Source of the DNA: Delftia tsuruhatensis NBRC 16741 | GTDB taxonomy: Bacteria > Pseudomonadota > Gammaproteobacteria > Burkholderiales > Burkholderiaceae_C | Length of the DNA stretch: 64,000 bases | Direction of reading: 5' to 3' | Assembly (NCBI RefSeq): GCF_001571325.1 | Contig: NZ_BCTO01000032.1 | Location: 62,001-126,000, forward strand | In this document: in pieces, positions 45,765 through 54,919 of the stretch | How positions within the stretch are numbered: the stretch's first letter is position 1 | Layout of the letters: the number at the start of each line of letters is the position of its first letter | Position numbers and translations under genes: made by a program | Notes under the pieces: generated by a model | Database searches by the model: none | The model's input: only the letters and a program-made list of their open reading frames with translations | Told to the model about the DNA's origin: nothing

Positions 45765-47088
45765 GGGCTGCTCCTGCGTCTTCGTCGCCGGGCACCTGCA
45801 GCGACACGTCAACGCGCATGGCCAGCACCTTGTCGATGGCCTTGCCGTCCATGTCCACCACCTCGAAGCGCCAGCCTTCCCATTGCACGGTGTCGGTGAC
45901 ACGCGGCAGCCGGCCCGTGAGCAGCATGACCATGCCGGCCAGCGTGTGGTAGCGGCCGCGCTCTTCCTCGGGCACGGTGGCCAGCTCCAGCCGGTCTTTG
46001 AGTTCGGGCACGGGGATGTGGCCGTCCAGCAGCCAGCTTCCGTCCTCGCGCTGCAGCGCCCAGGAGTTGCGCGGATCGCGGGGCTGGAATTCGCCCGTGA
46101 TGGCCTCCACCAGGTCCTGCAGGGTGACGATGCCCTGGACCTCGCCGTACTCGTCGATCACAAAGGCCATGTGCACGTCGGACAGCCGAAAGCTCTCCAG
46201 CAGCTCCATGCCGGTGATGGTCTCGGGCACATAGAGCGCGGTCTGCATGGGCTGGTCGGTCAGGCCCTGATCCTTGCCCTGCAGCGCGCGCGACAGCCAC
46301 TGGCGCGCGTTGAGCACGCCGATGATGGAGTCCATGCCGCCGCGCACCACGGGAAAGCGCGCGTGGTCGGACTGCTCGATCACGCGCAGGTTGTCCTCGA
46401 ACGGCGCATCGGCATCCAGGCAGACCACGTCGCTGCGCGGCACCATCAGCGAGCCGATCTGGCGGTCGTCAAGGCGGAACACGTTGCGCACCATGGTGTG
46501 CTCGTGCGATTCGATGACGCCGGCCGTCGTGCCTTCGGCCAGCATGGCGTGGATCTCTTCCTCCGTGACGGCGCTGCCGCTGTTTTCCTTGACGCCCAGC
46601 AGGCGCAGCAGCGCATGGGTGGACACGGACAGCAGCACCACGAAGGGCTTGGTCAGATGGGCCAGCCAGTTGACTGGGCGTGCGATCAGGCGCGCAAAGG
46701 TCTCTGGGTAGGTCTGGCCGATGCGCTTGGGCACCAGCTCGCCGACGACGATGGAGAAATAGGTGATCAGCACCACCACCAGCGCCGTGGCCGTGTAGCC
46801 GCCATAGGGCGCGGGCACGCCCATGCGCTGCAGCCACTCGGCCAGGGGAGCGGCCAGCGCGGCCTCGCCGACGATGCCGTTGAGCACGCCGATGGAGGTG
46901 ATGCCGATCTGGATGGTGGACAGGAAACGCGTGGGGTCGGCCCCCAGTTGGGCGGCTGCGGCGGCGCCGGCGTCCCCCTCGTCTATGAGTTTTTGCAGGC
47001 GAGCCTTGCGCGCCGTCACCAGCGCGATCTCGGACATGGCGAAGACGCCATTGAGCAGGATCAGCGCAAAAAGAATGGCAATTTCCAT
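45751..47088 (-). CDS. CNNM/CBS-domain membrane protein, CorC/TlyC (hemolysin-like) family
   Basis: 445 aa from ATG 47088 (MEIAILFALILLNGVFAMSE), the family N-terminus. CNNM (DUF21) membrane domain with about four helices and the GELVPKRIGQTYPE motif, then two CBS domains (about 215-335, SLMVPRSDVVCLDAD and FVIDEYGEVQGIVTLQDLVE), and a C-terminal CorC_HlyC transporter-associated domain (DGHIPVPELKDRL, RVTDTVQWEGWRFEVVDMDG). Family members are linked to Mg2+/Co2+ efflux or sensing. The old name hemolysin is misleading. Confidence 0.92.
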   Translation of the reverse strand: MEIAILFALILLNGVFAMSEIALVTARKARLQKLIDEGDAGAAAAAQLGADPTRFLSTIQIGITSIGVLNGIVGEAALAAPLAEWLQRMGVPAPYGGYTATALVVVLITYFSIVVGELVPKRIGQTYPETFARLIARPVNWLAHLTKPFVVLLSVSTHALLRLLGVKENSGSAVTEEEIHAMLAEGTTAGVIESHEHTMVRNVFRLDDRQIGSLMVPRSDVVCLDADAPFEDNLRVIEQSDHARFPVVRGGMDSIIGVLNARQWLSRALQGKDQGLTDQPMQTALYVPETITGMELLESFRLSDVHMAFVIDEYGEVQGIVTLQDLVEAITGEFQPRDPRNSWALQREDGSWLLDGHIPVPELKDRLELATVPEEERGRYHTLAGMVMLLTGRLPRVTDTVQWEGWRFEVVDMDGKAIDKVLAMRVDVSLQVPGDEDAGAAHAPR

Positions 47089-47277
47089 GATGCTTGTTCT
47101 GGGAACCGGGAGCCGCCGCTGCGGCAAAAAGGGCCCATGCTGCGCTGGGTCCGGAGAGATTGGAAGCGATAGGCCAGCCCCGCAGACAGGGCATGCCGGA
47201 CAGGACCCGGCGAACGGCGTGGATGCCGCATGCGCCGACCCGGCGGAGCCAACGGCCCCGGCAGGTCGCAAAGGGGA

Positions 47278-47628
47278 TCAGGCCGCCCGGGGAGGCCGGT
47301 CGGGCGGGGCCAGGCTGCGCCACGGTCCTTCGCGAAGGCTGCTGGCGACATGGCGATCGGCCTGCAGCCGGGGGGCATCCACGCCATCGACGGCATGCAT
47401 GACATCGGGGAGGTCCTGCTGATCGTCCATCAGCGCATGGTCGAAGTCATCGAGCAGGGAGGCCGTGTCCACCAGCGGCGCTGCCGTGCGCTGCACGCTG
47501 GCGCAGGCGGCGCCGGCCGGCTCGCAAGCGACCCCCGGCAGGGCCCGCCATGGCACAAGCCCCAGCGTGGACAAGGCCACGCTGACGACGAAGTGCAGGG
47601 AAAAAGCCACGATGAACCATCTGGACAT
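47278..47628 (-). CDS. Small exported or membrane-anchored protein
   Basis: 116 aa from ATG 47628. One N-terminal hydrophobic segment (FIVAFSLHFVVSVALSTLGL), then a soluble part with two cysteines (VACEPAGAACASV) and an acidic helix (LLDDFDHALMDDQQDLPDV). No family recognised. It lies 189 bp upstream of the CNNM gene on the same strand. Confidence 0.65.
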   Translation of the reverse strand: MSRWFIVAFSLHFVVSVALSTLGLVPWRALPGVACEPAGAACASVQRTAAPLVDTASLLDDFDHALMDDQQDLPDVMHAVDGVDAPRLQADRHVASSLREGPWRSLAPPDRPPRAA

Positions 47629-47781
47629 GGTCCGGGGATTTTATCCATGCGCCGCACCCGCGGGCAGGCACCGCGCCTGCCCACCGCTGCCTGCCACTGT
47701 CCACGGCTGTTCGCCGTTTCCTACAAGCGGCGCGCCGGCGCCGTGGAAACATGCGCCACGGCCCACTCTCCGCCCTTTGCC

Positions 47782-48288
47782 ATGAAAGCACTCCATACCC
47801 TTTTCACCGTCGTGCACGCGCTCATTGCCCTGCTGTTTTCGCTGGCGGCCATCGCCCTGCTGTGGATTGCAGGCCTCAAGGGCTGGAACGCCATGGCGCA
47901 TGGCGTGGATGGCGATTCGGGCCTGCGCATCGTCGAGGCGCTGGGCATTCTGGCCTCGGGCGTGGTCGCGCTGCAGATCGCCCAGACCATCACCGAAGAG
48001 GAGGTCATACGCGAGGCCCATATCAGCGGCCCTACGCGCGTGCGCCGGTTTCTCTCGCGCTTTCTGGTGGTGCTGGTCGTGGCCCTGGCCGTCGAAGCCC
48101 TGGTCGCTGCCTTCAAGACGCAGGAAGAGCCGGCCCACCTGCTCTATCCCGCCGCCCTGGTCAGCGCCGTGGGTGTCCTGCTGCTGGGCTGGGGTGCCTT
48201 CATCCACCTCAACCGCTCCGCCGAGGAGCTGGAGCCCGAGGCCATGGAACAGGCCAAGGGCGAGGACCACAAGGTGAACAAGGATTGA
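47782..48288 (+). CDS. Integral membrane protein, unknown function
   Basis: 168 aa from ATG 47782. Four predicted helices (about 5-30, 46-68, 92-112 and 124-144) and a charged C-terminal tail (SAEELEPEAMEQAKGEDH). Resembles small general-stress-type membrane proteins without a named function. Divergent from the small exported-protein gene. Confidence 0.78.
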   Translation: MKALHTLFTVVHALIALLFSLAAIALLWIAGLKGWNAMAHGVDGDSGLRIVEALGILASGVVALQIAQTITEEEVIREAHISGPTRVRRFLSRFLVVLVVALAVEALVAAFKTQEEPAHLLYPAALVSAVGVLLLGWGAFIHLNRSAEELEPEAMEQAKGEDHKVNKD

Positions 48289-48416
48289 TGGCAGGCAGCT
48301 TCCCTTCGGGTTGCCTGCATTCGTGCGAACAGGCCCTAATATGGGTATCAGCCCTTGAAGCAATTCATGGAAGGTGGATGCCGCCCGCCCGGGCCGGCAA
48401 CGCACAGGAGCCCGCC

Positions 48417-49304
48417 ATGCCCGAATCTCTTGCCCCGACGGCCGCGACGGCCTTGCCCGACGCGCAGCCCTCCTCGCCACGCCAGGAAAAACTGTCCGAT
48501 GTCAGCGAGACCTTGCGCATTCCACTGGCCGCCCGCGCCCTGGGCGAGCGGCTGTTTCCCGGCATGGCCGTCAGCGACGCCCACGCCTTGGACACCCTGA
48601 CCCAGCTGGGCGACGACGGCAGCCGGTGGCTGCAGGACCGGCAGAGCATCTACGGCGTGCTGGCGCGCACGCACTGCTTTCGCGCGCTGGCGCAGGACTT
48701 CTTGCAACGCCAGCCGCAGGGCCATGTGGTGAACCTGGGCTGCGGCCTCAGCGACTATTTCCAATGGCTGGACAACGGGCAGATGCACATGACGGATGCG
48801 GACCTGGGACCGGTGACCGCGCTGCGCAGGCAGCTGCTGCCCCGGCAATCGGAGCGCCAGGAGATCCGCGAATTCGACCTGGCCGATGCCGACTGGTGGC
48901 AGCGGCTGGGACTGCCGGCCGACAGGTCCGGGCCTGCGGTGTTCATGATGGCCGAGGGCGTTTCCATGTACCTGCAGCCAGAGCAGATGCAGGCGCTGTG
49001 GACCACGTTTGCGCAACGCAGCCCGCCGGGCTCGGAGCTGGTGTTCGACGCCATGTGCTGGCTGGCGGCCGGGCGCGCAAGCCAGCACCCTTCGGTCCGG
49101 CTCACCCAGGCCCAGTTCCATTGGGGCCTGCGCCGCGAGGCCGATCTGGCGCAAGCCCATCCCCGCCTGCAGCTGGTGGCCGCGCACCAGGTGATGGAAG
49201 GCTACGGCCCGCCCTACTCGCTGGTGGGGCCGGCATTCCGCTGGACCTTTGGCGTGCACTTCTATGCCATCTACCAGCTGAAGTCGGTCGAGACGGCGGC
49301 TTAG
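48417..49304 (+). CDS. Leucine carboxyl methyltransferase (LCM/PPM1)-family methyltransferase
   Basis: 295 aa from ATG 48417, AGGAG upstream. SAM-binding motif VVNLGCGLSDYFQWL, then MTDADLGPV, FMMAEGVSMYLQPEQM (LCM signature) and ELVFDAMCWLAA. Resembles bacterial LCM homologues involved in secondary metabolism (tetracenomycin-type O-methyltransferase). Substrate unknown. Ends at a bidirectional terminator. Confidence 0.88.
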   Translation: MPESLAPTAATALPDAQPSSPRQEKLSDVSETLRIPLAARALGERLFPGMAVSDAHALDTLTQLGDDGSRWLQDRQSIYGVLARTHCFRALAQDFLQRQPQGHVVNLGCGLSDYFQWLDNGQMHMTDADLGPVTALRRQLLPRQSERQEIREFDLADADWWQRLGLPADRSGPAVFMMAEGVSMYLQPEQMQALWTTFAQRSPPGSELVFDAMCWLAAGRASQHPSVRLTQAQFHWGLRREADLAQAHPRLQLVAAHQVMEGYGPPYSLVGPAFRWTFGVHFYAIYQLKSVETAA

Positions 49305-49325
49305 GCCGATTGCGCAGCCGCAACG

Positions 49326-49354
49326 AAAGATGCCCGGTCAAGCCGGGCATCTTT
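49326..49354. terminator. Bidirectional terminator
   Basis: AAAGATGCCCGG-TCAAG-CCGGGCATCTTT: 12-bp perfect stem with A and T runs at each end, between two convergent genes. Confidence 0.9.
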
Positions 49355-49371
49355 GCTTCAAGGAAGCAGGA

Positions 49372-50019
49372 TCAGCCTGCGTCGGCCGCGCTGGAAGACA
49401 GGGCCAGGGCCAGGCCTTGCACCAGGTCTTGCCCGGGCTGCCATTCGCGCACAAAGCGGTTGCGCGGCGGCCGCAGGGCTTCGCGGCCGGCCGAGACGGG
49501 CGTGCCCACATACAGCAGGCCGACGAGCCGGTCATGGGGCTCGAATCCCAGGGCCTCGCGCACGCGCGCATCGTGGCTGTTGGCGCCGCTGGCCCAGAAG
49601 CCGCCAAAGCCCAGGATGTGCAGGGCATTGAGCATGTTCATGGCGGCAGCGCCACCAGCCAGCAGTTGCTCGCTCTCTGGCACCTTGTGCTCGGGCTGCA
49701 GGTGCACGCCCAGCGCAATGATCAGCGGGGCGGACAAGGCCTTGGCGCGGAATCGCTCGGCGTCGGCCTGCGGGTCGCGCGCCCTGGCGGCCTGCACGAA
49801 CACCTCGCCCAGCGCATGGCGCGCATCGCCCTGCACCAGCACGAAGCGCCAGGGCCGCAGCTGCCCGTGGTCGGGGGCGCGCAGTGCAGCATCGATGACG
49901 GTGTCGATCACGTCTGCGCCCGGCGCCGGGTCCTGCAGCGGCCAGCGCGACTGGCGCGACATCAGCAGGTCCAGGGCGGCGCGCTGCTCGGGGGTCAGGG
50001 ATCTGTCGTTGGTGCTCAT
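49372..50019 (-). CDS. Nitroreductase-family flavoprotein (YdjA-like)
   Basis: 215 aa from ATG 50019, overlapping the fur-paralogue stop (ATGA). FMN-binding pattern: SRQSRWPLQDPAPG, AALRAPDHGQLRPWRFVLVQG, GGAAAMNMLNALHILGFGGFW and GFEPHDRLVGLLYVGTP. NAD(P)H-dependent reductase of nitro or quinone compounds; the YdjA-like group is small (about 180-200 aa). Last gene of a Fur-box operon. Confidence 0.9.
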   Translation of the reverse strand: MSTNDRSLTPEQRAALDLLMSRQSRWPLQDPAPGADVIDTVIDAALRAPDHGQLRPWRFVLVQGDARHALGEVFVQAARARDPQADAERFRAKALSAPLIIALGVHLQPEHKVPESEQLLAGGAAAMNMLNALHILGFGGFWASGANSHDARVREALGFEPHDRLVGLLYVGTPVSAGREALRPPRNRFVREWQPGQDLVQGLALALSSSAADAG

Positions 50020-50519
50020 TCGTTGTCCTGCAGCGCAGGCTGTCTTGCCTGCTCGGGCTGTGCCGGTGATTCGGGTGGCAGCTGCGAGCACGCGCCGCAA
50101 TGGCCGTACAGGGCCAGGCGGTGGTCGGCCAGGCGGTAGCCGTGGGCCTGGGCCACCTGGTGCTGCAGTGCCTCGATGTGGTCGTTGCTGAATTCATCCA
50201 CGCGTCCGCACTGCAGGCAGATCAGGTGGTCATGGTGCGGGCCCTCGTTGAGCTCGAAGACGGCCTTGCCGCTTTCAAAGGTCTGGCGCAGCAGCAGGCC
50301 CGCCGCCTCCAGCTGCGACAGCACGCGGTAGATGGTGGCCAGGCCCACTTCGGCACGCCGCTCGGCCAGCAGGCGGAACACGTCCTCGGCATGCAGGTGG
50401 CGCGATGCGCTCTGCCTGAAGATTTCCAGCACCTGCATGCGCGGCAGCGTGGCCTTCAGGCCCACGCTGCGCAGTTCGGGTTCGCCACCCGGGCTCAGGG
50501 GCATCTTGCTGCGTGTCAT
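50016..50519 (-). CDS. Fur-family metalloregulator
   Basis: 167 aa from ATG 50519. Winged helix (GLKATLPRMQVLEIF, VGLATIYRVLSQLEAAGLL), metal-binding HHDHLICLQCGRVDEF, and a second cysteine pair HCGAC. Close to canonical ferric uptake regulators by eye. Its place inside an operon with DUF2325 and a nitroreductase is unlike the usual beta-proteobacterial fur, which is divergent from bamE/omlA, so it may be a second Fur paralogue. Overlaps both neighbours by 4 bp. Confidence 0.9.
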   Translation of the reverse strand: MTRSKMPLSPGGEPELRSVGLKATLPRMQVLEIFRQSASRHLHAEDVFRLLAERRAEVGLATIYRVLSQLEAAGLLLRQTFESGKAVFELNEGPHHDHLICLQCGRVDEFSNDHIEALQHQVAQAHGYRLADHRLALYGHCGACSQLPPESPAQPEQARQPALQDNE

Positions 50520-51136
50520 GCGGTCGTGTCTCCGTGGCTCAGCGTCATGGCGGGGTTGTCGCCGCCGTCGGCGCCCCGGTGTATGCGGACGATGCGCAGC
50601 GCATCGGGCTGCTCCACCAGCACGCAGGTCTTGCCCGTGCGCTGGCAATGGTCCTGCACGCGCCAGTACTCGCCGTGGCTCAGGCAGCCGGTCTGGCAGA
50701 TCACCAGGTCGGCCTCGCGCAGGCTGGCCTCGAAGGCCTCGGCGTCCTGTTCGGGCTCCCGCGCATGCGCGCCCGCTGCAGGCACGGCGGGCTGCGCCAG
50801 GGGCGCGGCCGATTGGCGCTGCCAGCGTGCGCGCTCGCGCAACAGGTCCTGCACGCGCACCAGCAGCGACTCCACGCGCCGCGCCAGCGTGACGCGGCGC
50901 GAGAGGCCGGGAATGGCCTTCTCCAGCGCCTCGCGCTCCTCGCGCGCCCACAGCAGCTGGGTTTCCTTGGCCATCAAGGCCGCGCGCTGGCGGATCACCA
51001 GCCTTTGCAGCCTCTCTATTTCCTGGGCTTGAAGGCACAGCAGCTCGCTGCTGCGCAATTGGGCGTGGCCGTAGCCACGCAGCAGCACCTGGTGCTCGTG
51101 CGCCAGCTGCTGAATGTCGTCCAAGGTCTGGGTCAT
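50516..51136 (-). CDS. DUF2325-domain protein
   Basis: 206 aa from ATG 51136 (GAGGAA upstream). N-terminal coiled coil (LQAQEIERLQRLVIRQRAAL) and a C-terminal DUF2325 domain (EADLLICQTGCLSHGEYWRV-like segment: DLVICQTGCLSHGEYWRVQD, then KTCVLVEQPDALRIVRIHRG). DUF2325 is a small Rossmann-like domain often linked to metal or redox regulators; activity unknown. First gene of the operon, with a Fur box upstream. Confidence 0.85.
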   Translation of the reverse strand: MTQTLDDIQQLAHEHQVLLRGYGHAQLRSSELLCLQAQEIERLQRLVIRQRAALMAKETQLLWAREEREALEKAIPGLSRRVTLARRVESLLVRVQDLLRERARWQRQSAAPLAQPAVPAAGAHAREPEQDAEAFEASLREADLVICQTGCLSHGEYWRVQDHCQRTGKTCVLVEQPDALRIVRIHRGADGGDNPAMTLSHGDTTA

Positions 51137-51439
51137 GGTTTCCTCGGCAAACCTGAGCATCGCGCGGCGGTCGCGCGAAGGCCTGTGCGCATGGCCGCGT
51201 GCGGCACGGGCCGGGCTTGCCGGCAAGGCGGTGTGCTGCGGTGCAAGCCGGATGCGTCGGCAAATCAGTGAGAATGATTCTTATTAAATCATGAAATGCC
51301 GGCCGTCAAACCGATGACCGTACGCCGTCTGGTGCAAAGGCCGCACCGGCGCAGATGCGCTTGCAGGGCGGCTGTCAGCGCCCTGTCCCTTGCAGCAACG
51401 CAGGCCTGCGCCCGGCCTGCCGTTGCCTGTCCGATCCGC
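51137..51439. other. Intergenic region carrying a Fur box
   Basis: 303 bp between the tsdA stop and the DUF2325 start. Besides the Fur box it holds a short AT-rich patch. No gene is supported. Confidence 0.55.
51269..51287 (-). promoter_or_regulatory. Fur box upstream of the DUF2325-fur-nitroreductase operon
   Basis: Plus strand TGAGAATGATTCTTATTAA. Read on the minus strand it contains AATAAGAATCATTCTCA, a close match to Fur-box half-sites. It lies about 133 bp upstream of the first start codon, which predicts iron-dependent, probably autogenous control. Confidence 0.75.
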
Positions 51440-52450
51440 TCAAAGACCCTTGAGTAGCCGCCCGTTGACCTCGGTGCCGTACAGCGAGTACGGGTTGTCG
51501 TGGAACTGCTTGCGCGTGTCGGCCACGTTGCCGGTGAAGCGCGGGTCCTGGGGGCGCTCCATGCTGTTGATGTAGGTGGCCACGTCCCAGGCCTCCTGGT
51601 CATCCAGCGTGGGGTTGCCGTAGGGCATGTTGCCCTTGATGAAGCTGGCGGCCTTGTCCACTTCGTGCGTGCCCGCGCCCCAGTTGTAGGACTGCTTGCC
51701 CCACAGCGGCGGGAACACGGTTACACCGCCTACTTCCTGGCCCTGGCCCTGAGGGCCGTGGCACAGGGCGCACTTGGCCTCGTACACCTTGGCGCCGCGC
51801 TCGAAGCTGGGCTCCTGCGCGGCCTTGCCCACCTTGGTGAAGCCCGCGCCGGGCAGCTTCTCGCCCGTGGGCGCCTTCTGCGCCATCCAGTAGGCATAGG
51901 CCTCCAGCGCCACGAGGATGTCGTGGCCGTCGTCGGGGGCCTTGCCGTTCATGCTGTACATGAAGCAGCCGCGCACGCGCTCGGCGAAGGTGTCCACGTG
52001 GTTGGTCTTCTTGCGGTAGGCCGGGTACAGCGGGTAGGCACCCCACATGGGTGCGGCGCCCTTGAGCCGGCCTGCGTCCAGGTGGCAGTTCACGCAGTTG
52101 AGGGTGTTGCCCGAAAAGCCCACGGCGTTGGCCGGCGTGCGCAGGAAGATGGCCTCGCCACGGCGGATCCACTCGCCCATGGGGGTGTCCGGAATGTCGC
52201 GGGCACCGGGCGGCGTGAAGGCTGCGCCGTCGGCAGCCCCCTGAACGGGCTGGGCATCGGGCTTTGCGGGGACAGCAGCGGGTGCGGCGGGTGCGGCGGC
52301 CACGTTGACCGGCACGTCGGGCCGGGCAGGACGGCTGACGTACATGCCATAGGCGAGTGTGCCCGCCAGACCGGCGAACAGGCAGGCAACGACGATGTAT
52401 TCGGCGGTGTTGGAACTGCCGGGGGCGGGATTGCGTGGTGTGTCGGACAT
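51440..52450 (-). CDS. tsdA: Thiosulfate dehydrogenase, diheme cytochrome c (TsdA)
   Basis: 336 aa from ATG 52450 (GGGAG upstream; an ATG at 52468 overlapping the upstream stop is possible). N-terminal membrane anchor (18-38), Ala/Pro linker, then two heme sites: C119-VN-C122-H123 and C227-AL-C230-H231. Between them lies the TsdA-specific stretch PMWGAYPLYPAYRKK and ERVRGCFMYSMNG, whose Cys162 should be the unusual heme ligand. Couples two thiosulfate to tetrathionate in the periplasm and can work in reverse. Placed after its cytochrome partner with a 17-bp gap. Confidence 0.88.
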   Translation of the reverse strand: MSDTPRNPAPGSSNTAEYIVVACLFAGLAGTLAYGMYVSRPARPDVPVNVAAAPAAPAAVPAKPDAQPVQGAADGAAFTPPGARDIPDTPMGEWIRRGEAIFLRTPANAVGFSGNTLNCVNCHLDAGRLKGAAPMWGAYPLYPAYRKKTNHVDTFAERVRGCFMYSMNGKAPDDGHDILVALEAYAYWMAQKAPTGEKLPGAGFTKVGKAAQEPSFERGAKVYEAKCALCHGPQGQGQEVGGVTVFPPLWGKQSYNWGAGTHEVDKAASFIKGNMPYGNPTLDDQEAWDVATYINSMERPQDPRFTGNVADTRKQFHDNPYSLYGTEVNGRLLKGL

Positions 52451-52467
52451 GATCGGCTCCCGGTCCA

Positions 52468-53205
52468 TCAGGGTTTGGCCGGCGCGGAGGCCGTGGCTGC
52501 GGTGGCTGTGCCCGCGCCATGCAGGCGGGCGTAGTAGGACGCCACCGCCTGGATGTCTTCGGGCGTGAGCTTGCGGGCGATCTTGCCCATCAGGCCCAGG
52601 GGGCCGGCCTCGCGCTGGCCCTTGTTCCAGGCGGCGACCTGGCTTTGCATGTAGTCGGCCGTCAGGTGGCCGATGGCGGGGAAGTCCGCTCCCACGCCCA
52701 CGCCGCCAGGGCCATGGCACTGGGCGCAGGCAGGAATGCCGTCGGCCCAGCGGCCACGCTCGACCAGCCAGGCGCCGTCATCGTCCTTGCCCTTGGGCAG
52801 CGGGCCGCGCACGGGCTGGATGGGCAGCGGCAGGCTGGCGTAGTAGGCCGAGACGTCGGCACGGTCCTGGGCCGACAGGGCCTTGGCCATGGGCGCCATC
52901 ACGGGCGCCTGCCGGCTGCCGTCGGCCAGGTGCTGCAGCTGGCGCGCCAGATAGCCGGCGTGCTGGCCGGCCAGGGCCGGAAAGCCCGCCATGCCCTCGC
53001 CCTTGGCGCCGTGGCAGGTGGCACAGGCCGCCGCGCCCTGGGGCGTGCCCGCCTGGGCGATCTTCTGGCCAGCGGCAGCGTTGCCTTGCACTGCCGCCTG
53101 CGCAGCGGAGGTGTCTTGTGCCCAGGCGCCGCCCATCGGCATGCAGATGCCGACAGCAATGGCGATGCACGACCGGGACAGGGTCTGTTTGTTCATGCGG
53201 TTCAT
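52468..53205 (-). CDS. tsdB: Diheme cytochrome c4-type protein, TsdB-like
   Basis: 245 aa from ATG 53205 (ATG 53196 is the alternative). Sec signal ending AWA-QD (about residue 29). Two class I heme domains: C61-AT-C64-H65 and C160-AQ-C163-H164, each with a c4-like PAL/PAI-GQ/GH follow-up. TsdB proteins take electrons from TsdA and pass them to terminal oxidases. Immediate upstream neighbour of tsdA. Confidence 0.88.
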   Translation of the reverse strand: MNRMNKQTLSRSCIAIAVGICMPMGGAWAQDTSAAQAAVQGNAAAGQKIAQAGTPQGAAACATCHGAKGEGMAGFPALAGQHAGYLARQLQHLADGSRQAPVMAPMAKALSAQDRADVSAYYASLPLPIQPVRGPLPKGKDDDGAWLVERGRWADGIPACAQCHGPGGVGVGADFPAIGHLTADYMQSQVAAWNKGQREAGPLGLMGKIARKLTPEDIQAVASYYARLHGAGTATAATASAPAKP

Positions 53206-53355
53206 CGTGGGAAGAGGCTGTTGCCCTGCCATGCGTGGGCGCCGGCAGGTGCGCGGCAGCGGCGGACAGGGTCAGTTCTGGATACCTGCGGCTGCCCCCG
53301 CACGGCGCAATACCTGCGCGGCTGGCCAGCCAGGTCGGCACGATACGCAGCGCAG

Positions 53356-53372
53356 ATTAAGTCGGCGTTAAT
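53356..53372 (-). promoter_or_regulatory. Direct-repeat box (TTAAC-type) upstream of tsdBA
   Basis: Minus strand ATTAAC-GCCGA-CTTAAT: two TTAA half-sites 11 bp apart, like PmrA/QseB boxes (YTTAAK-N5-YTTAAK). Two more such boxes lie at 57675 and 60531. 151 bp before the tsdB start, in the gap after the histidine-kinase gene. Confidence 0.55.
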
Positions 53373-53395
53373 GCGCCGGCGTCGGTGCGCTCTCG

Positions 53396-54919
53396 TCAGT
53401 GCGTCGGCACCAGTGCGCCGGCGCCCGCCGCCAACGGCAGATAAAGGCGTGCGACCAGCCCGCTCGCATCGCCTTCTTCGGGCCTCCACAGGCTGCGCGG
53501 CTGCAGCAGCAGGCAGCCGCCTGCGCATTCGGCGATGCGCTGCACGATGGGCAGTCCCAGGCCGCTGCCATGCTCCTGGGGACGCTTGCGCCAGAAGCGG
53601 CGCGTGGCCTCTTCGCATTCCTCGGCGCTGAGCCCCGGGCCATGGTCGGCCACAGTGAACTCCACATAGCCTGATCCCGGCTGCTGCGTCTTGCCCGGCA
53701 TGGCGCCAATGGGCCGCACCGCCAGTTCCACGGGATGCTGCGGCGCATGGCGCAGGGCGTTTTCCAGCAGATTGCGCAGGGCCGAGACCAGCAGGGGCTC
53801 GGAGATGGCCAGAGGCCAGTCCTGCACGGGCTGGCCGTTGTCCAGCCATGTACGAAGCGCGGGCGCTGGGGTCTGGGCGCTCACGGCATTCACCGCCAAT
53901 TGCCAGGCCTTGTCCAGCGCCTGCAGCGCATCGGCTGGCGCATCGCCGCAGGCCAGCGCATTGGCGGCACCCGGTTCATGCTGCTCCAGCCGCGCCAGCA
54001 GCAGCAACTGCTCCAGCGTGTGCTGCAGGTGCTCCACGCCCTCGCCCGCCTGGGCCAGCGAATCGCGGGCCATGGAGCCGGGCGGCGCGGCCAGAAGGCC
54101 AGCAGGCATGCCGGGCGCCGCCAGCGCCATCTGCGCCACCTGCACATGGGTCTTGATGGCGGTCAGCGGCGTGCGCAGCTCATGGGCGGCGTCGTCGCTC
54201 CAGCGGCGCTCGCGGTCGATGGCCGCGCGCACGCGGTGCAGCAACTGGTTGAGCGTGCCCACCAGCGGCGCCAGCTCGCGCGTCTGCAGGCCCTGGGCCA
54301 CGGGCGAATCGTCGCCGGGCGGGCGGTGCGCCAGCTCGCGCCGCAGGGCCTCCAGCGGCCTGAGGCCCTGGGTCACGGCCCACCACATCAGCCCCATGCT
54401 GGCCAGCAGCGCCAGCACGAAGGGCAGGACGATGGTGTAGGCAAAGCCGTGGACCAGGCCCTCGCGCACATCGATGCGGTCGGCCGTGGCGATGCGCACG
54501 CCGTGGTCCTCCAGGACATAGGTGCGCCAGGGCTTGCCCCCCTTGATGATGGTCGAGAAGCCCAGCGGCATGCTCTGCGGGAACACGGGGCTGCCCTCGG
54601 TCTTGGCCAGCACCTGCGGCAGGGCCGATTCGGGCCGCACGGGCTGGACCTCGCCGCGCACCAGGCTGACCTCGCAGGCCACGCCGTCGCGCGCGATCAC
54701 GTTGAGCATGGGGCTCCAGTCCTGCGGCAGCTCCCGGGCAGGCCGGAACTGGTGGACGATGCCTGCCACCATGCGCGCCGAGGCGATCAGCCGGTCATCC
54801 AGCACGGTGCGCAGCTCGTTGCGCATGTCCGAGAACATCCAGGCCGCCACCCCGCCCCACAGCGTGCACAGCGCCAGGCACAGACATGCCAGCAGGCGCA
54901 CGCGCAGGCTGCGCATCAT
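53396..54919 (-). CDS. Sensor histidine kinase, QseC/PmrB-like
   Basis: 507 aa. Two membrane helices (about 8-29 and 161-181) enclose a periplasmic sensor of about 130 residues with QseC-like features (LIASARMVAGIVHQF, FSTIIKGGKPWRTYVLEDHG). Cytoplasmic HAMP-like linker, H-box DDAAHELRTPLTAIKTH with His246, N-box LRNLLENALRHAPQ, VADHGPGL and GSGLGLPIVQRI. Coupled by ATGA to its regulator and followed by tsdBA on the same strand. Signal unknown. Confidence 0.92.
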   Translation of the reverse strand: MMRSLRVRLLACLCLALCTLWGGVAAWMFSDMRNELRTVLDDRLIASARMVAGIVHQFRPARELPQDWSPMLNVIARDGVACEVSLVRGEVQPVRPESALPQVLAKTEGSPVFPQSMPLGFSTIIKGGKPWRTYVLEDHGVRIATADRIDVREGLVHGFAYTIVLPFVLALLASMGLMWWAVTQGLRPLEALRRELAHRPPGDDSPVAQGLQTRELAPLVGTLNQLLHRVRAAIDRERRWSDDAAHELRTPLTAIKTHVQVAQMALAAPGMPAGLLAAPPGSMARDSLAQAGEGVEHLQHTLEQLLLLARLEQHEPGAANALACGDAPADALQALDKAWQLAVNAVSAQTPAPALRTWLDNGQPVQDWPLAISEPLLVSALRNLLENALRHAPQHPVELAVRPIGAMPGKTQQPGSGYVEFTVADHGPGLSAEECEEATRRFWRKRPQEHGSGLGLPIVQRIAECAGGCLLLQPRSLWRPEEGDASGLVARLYLPLAAGAGALVPTH

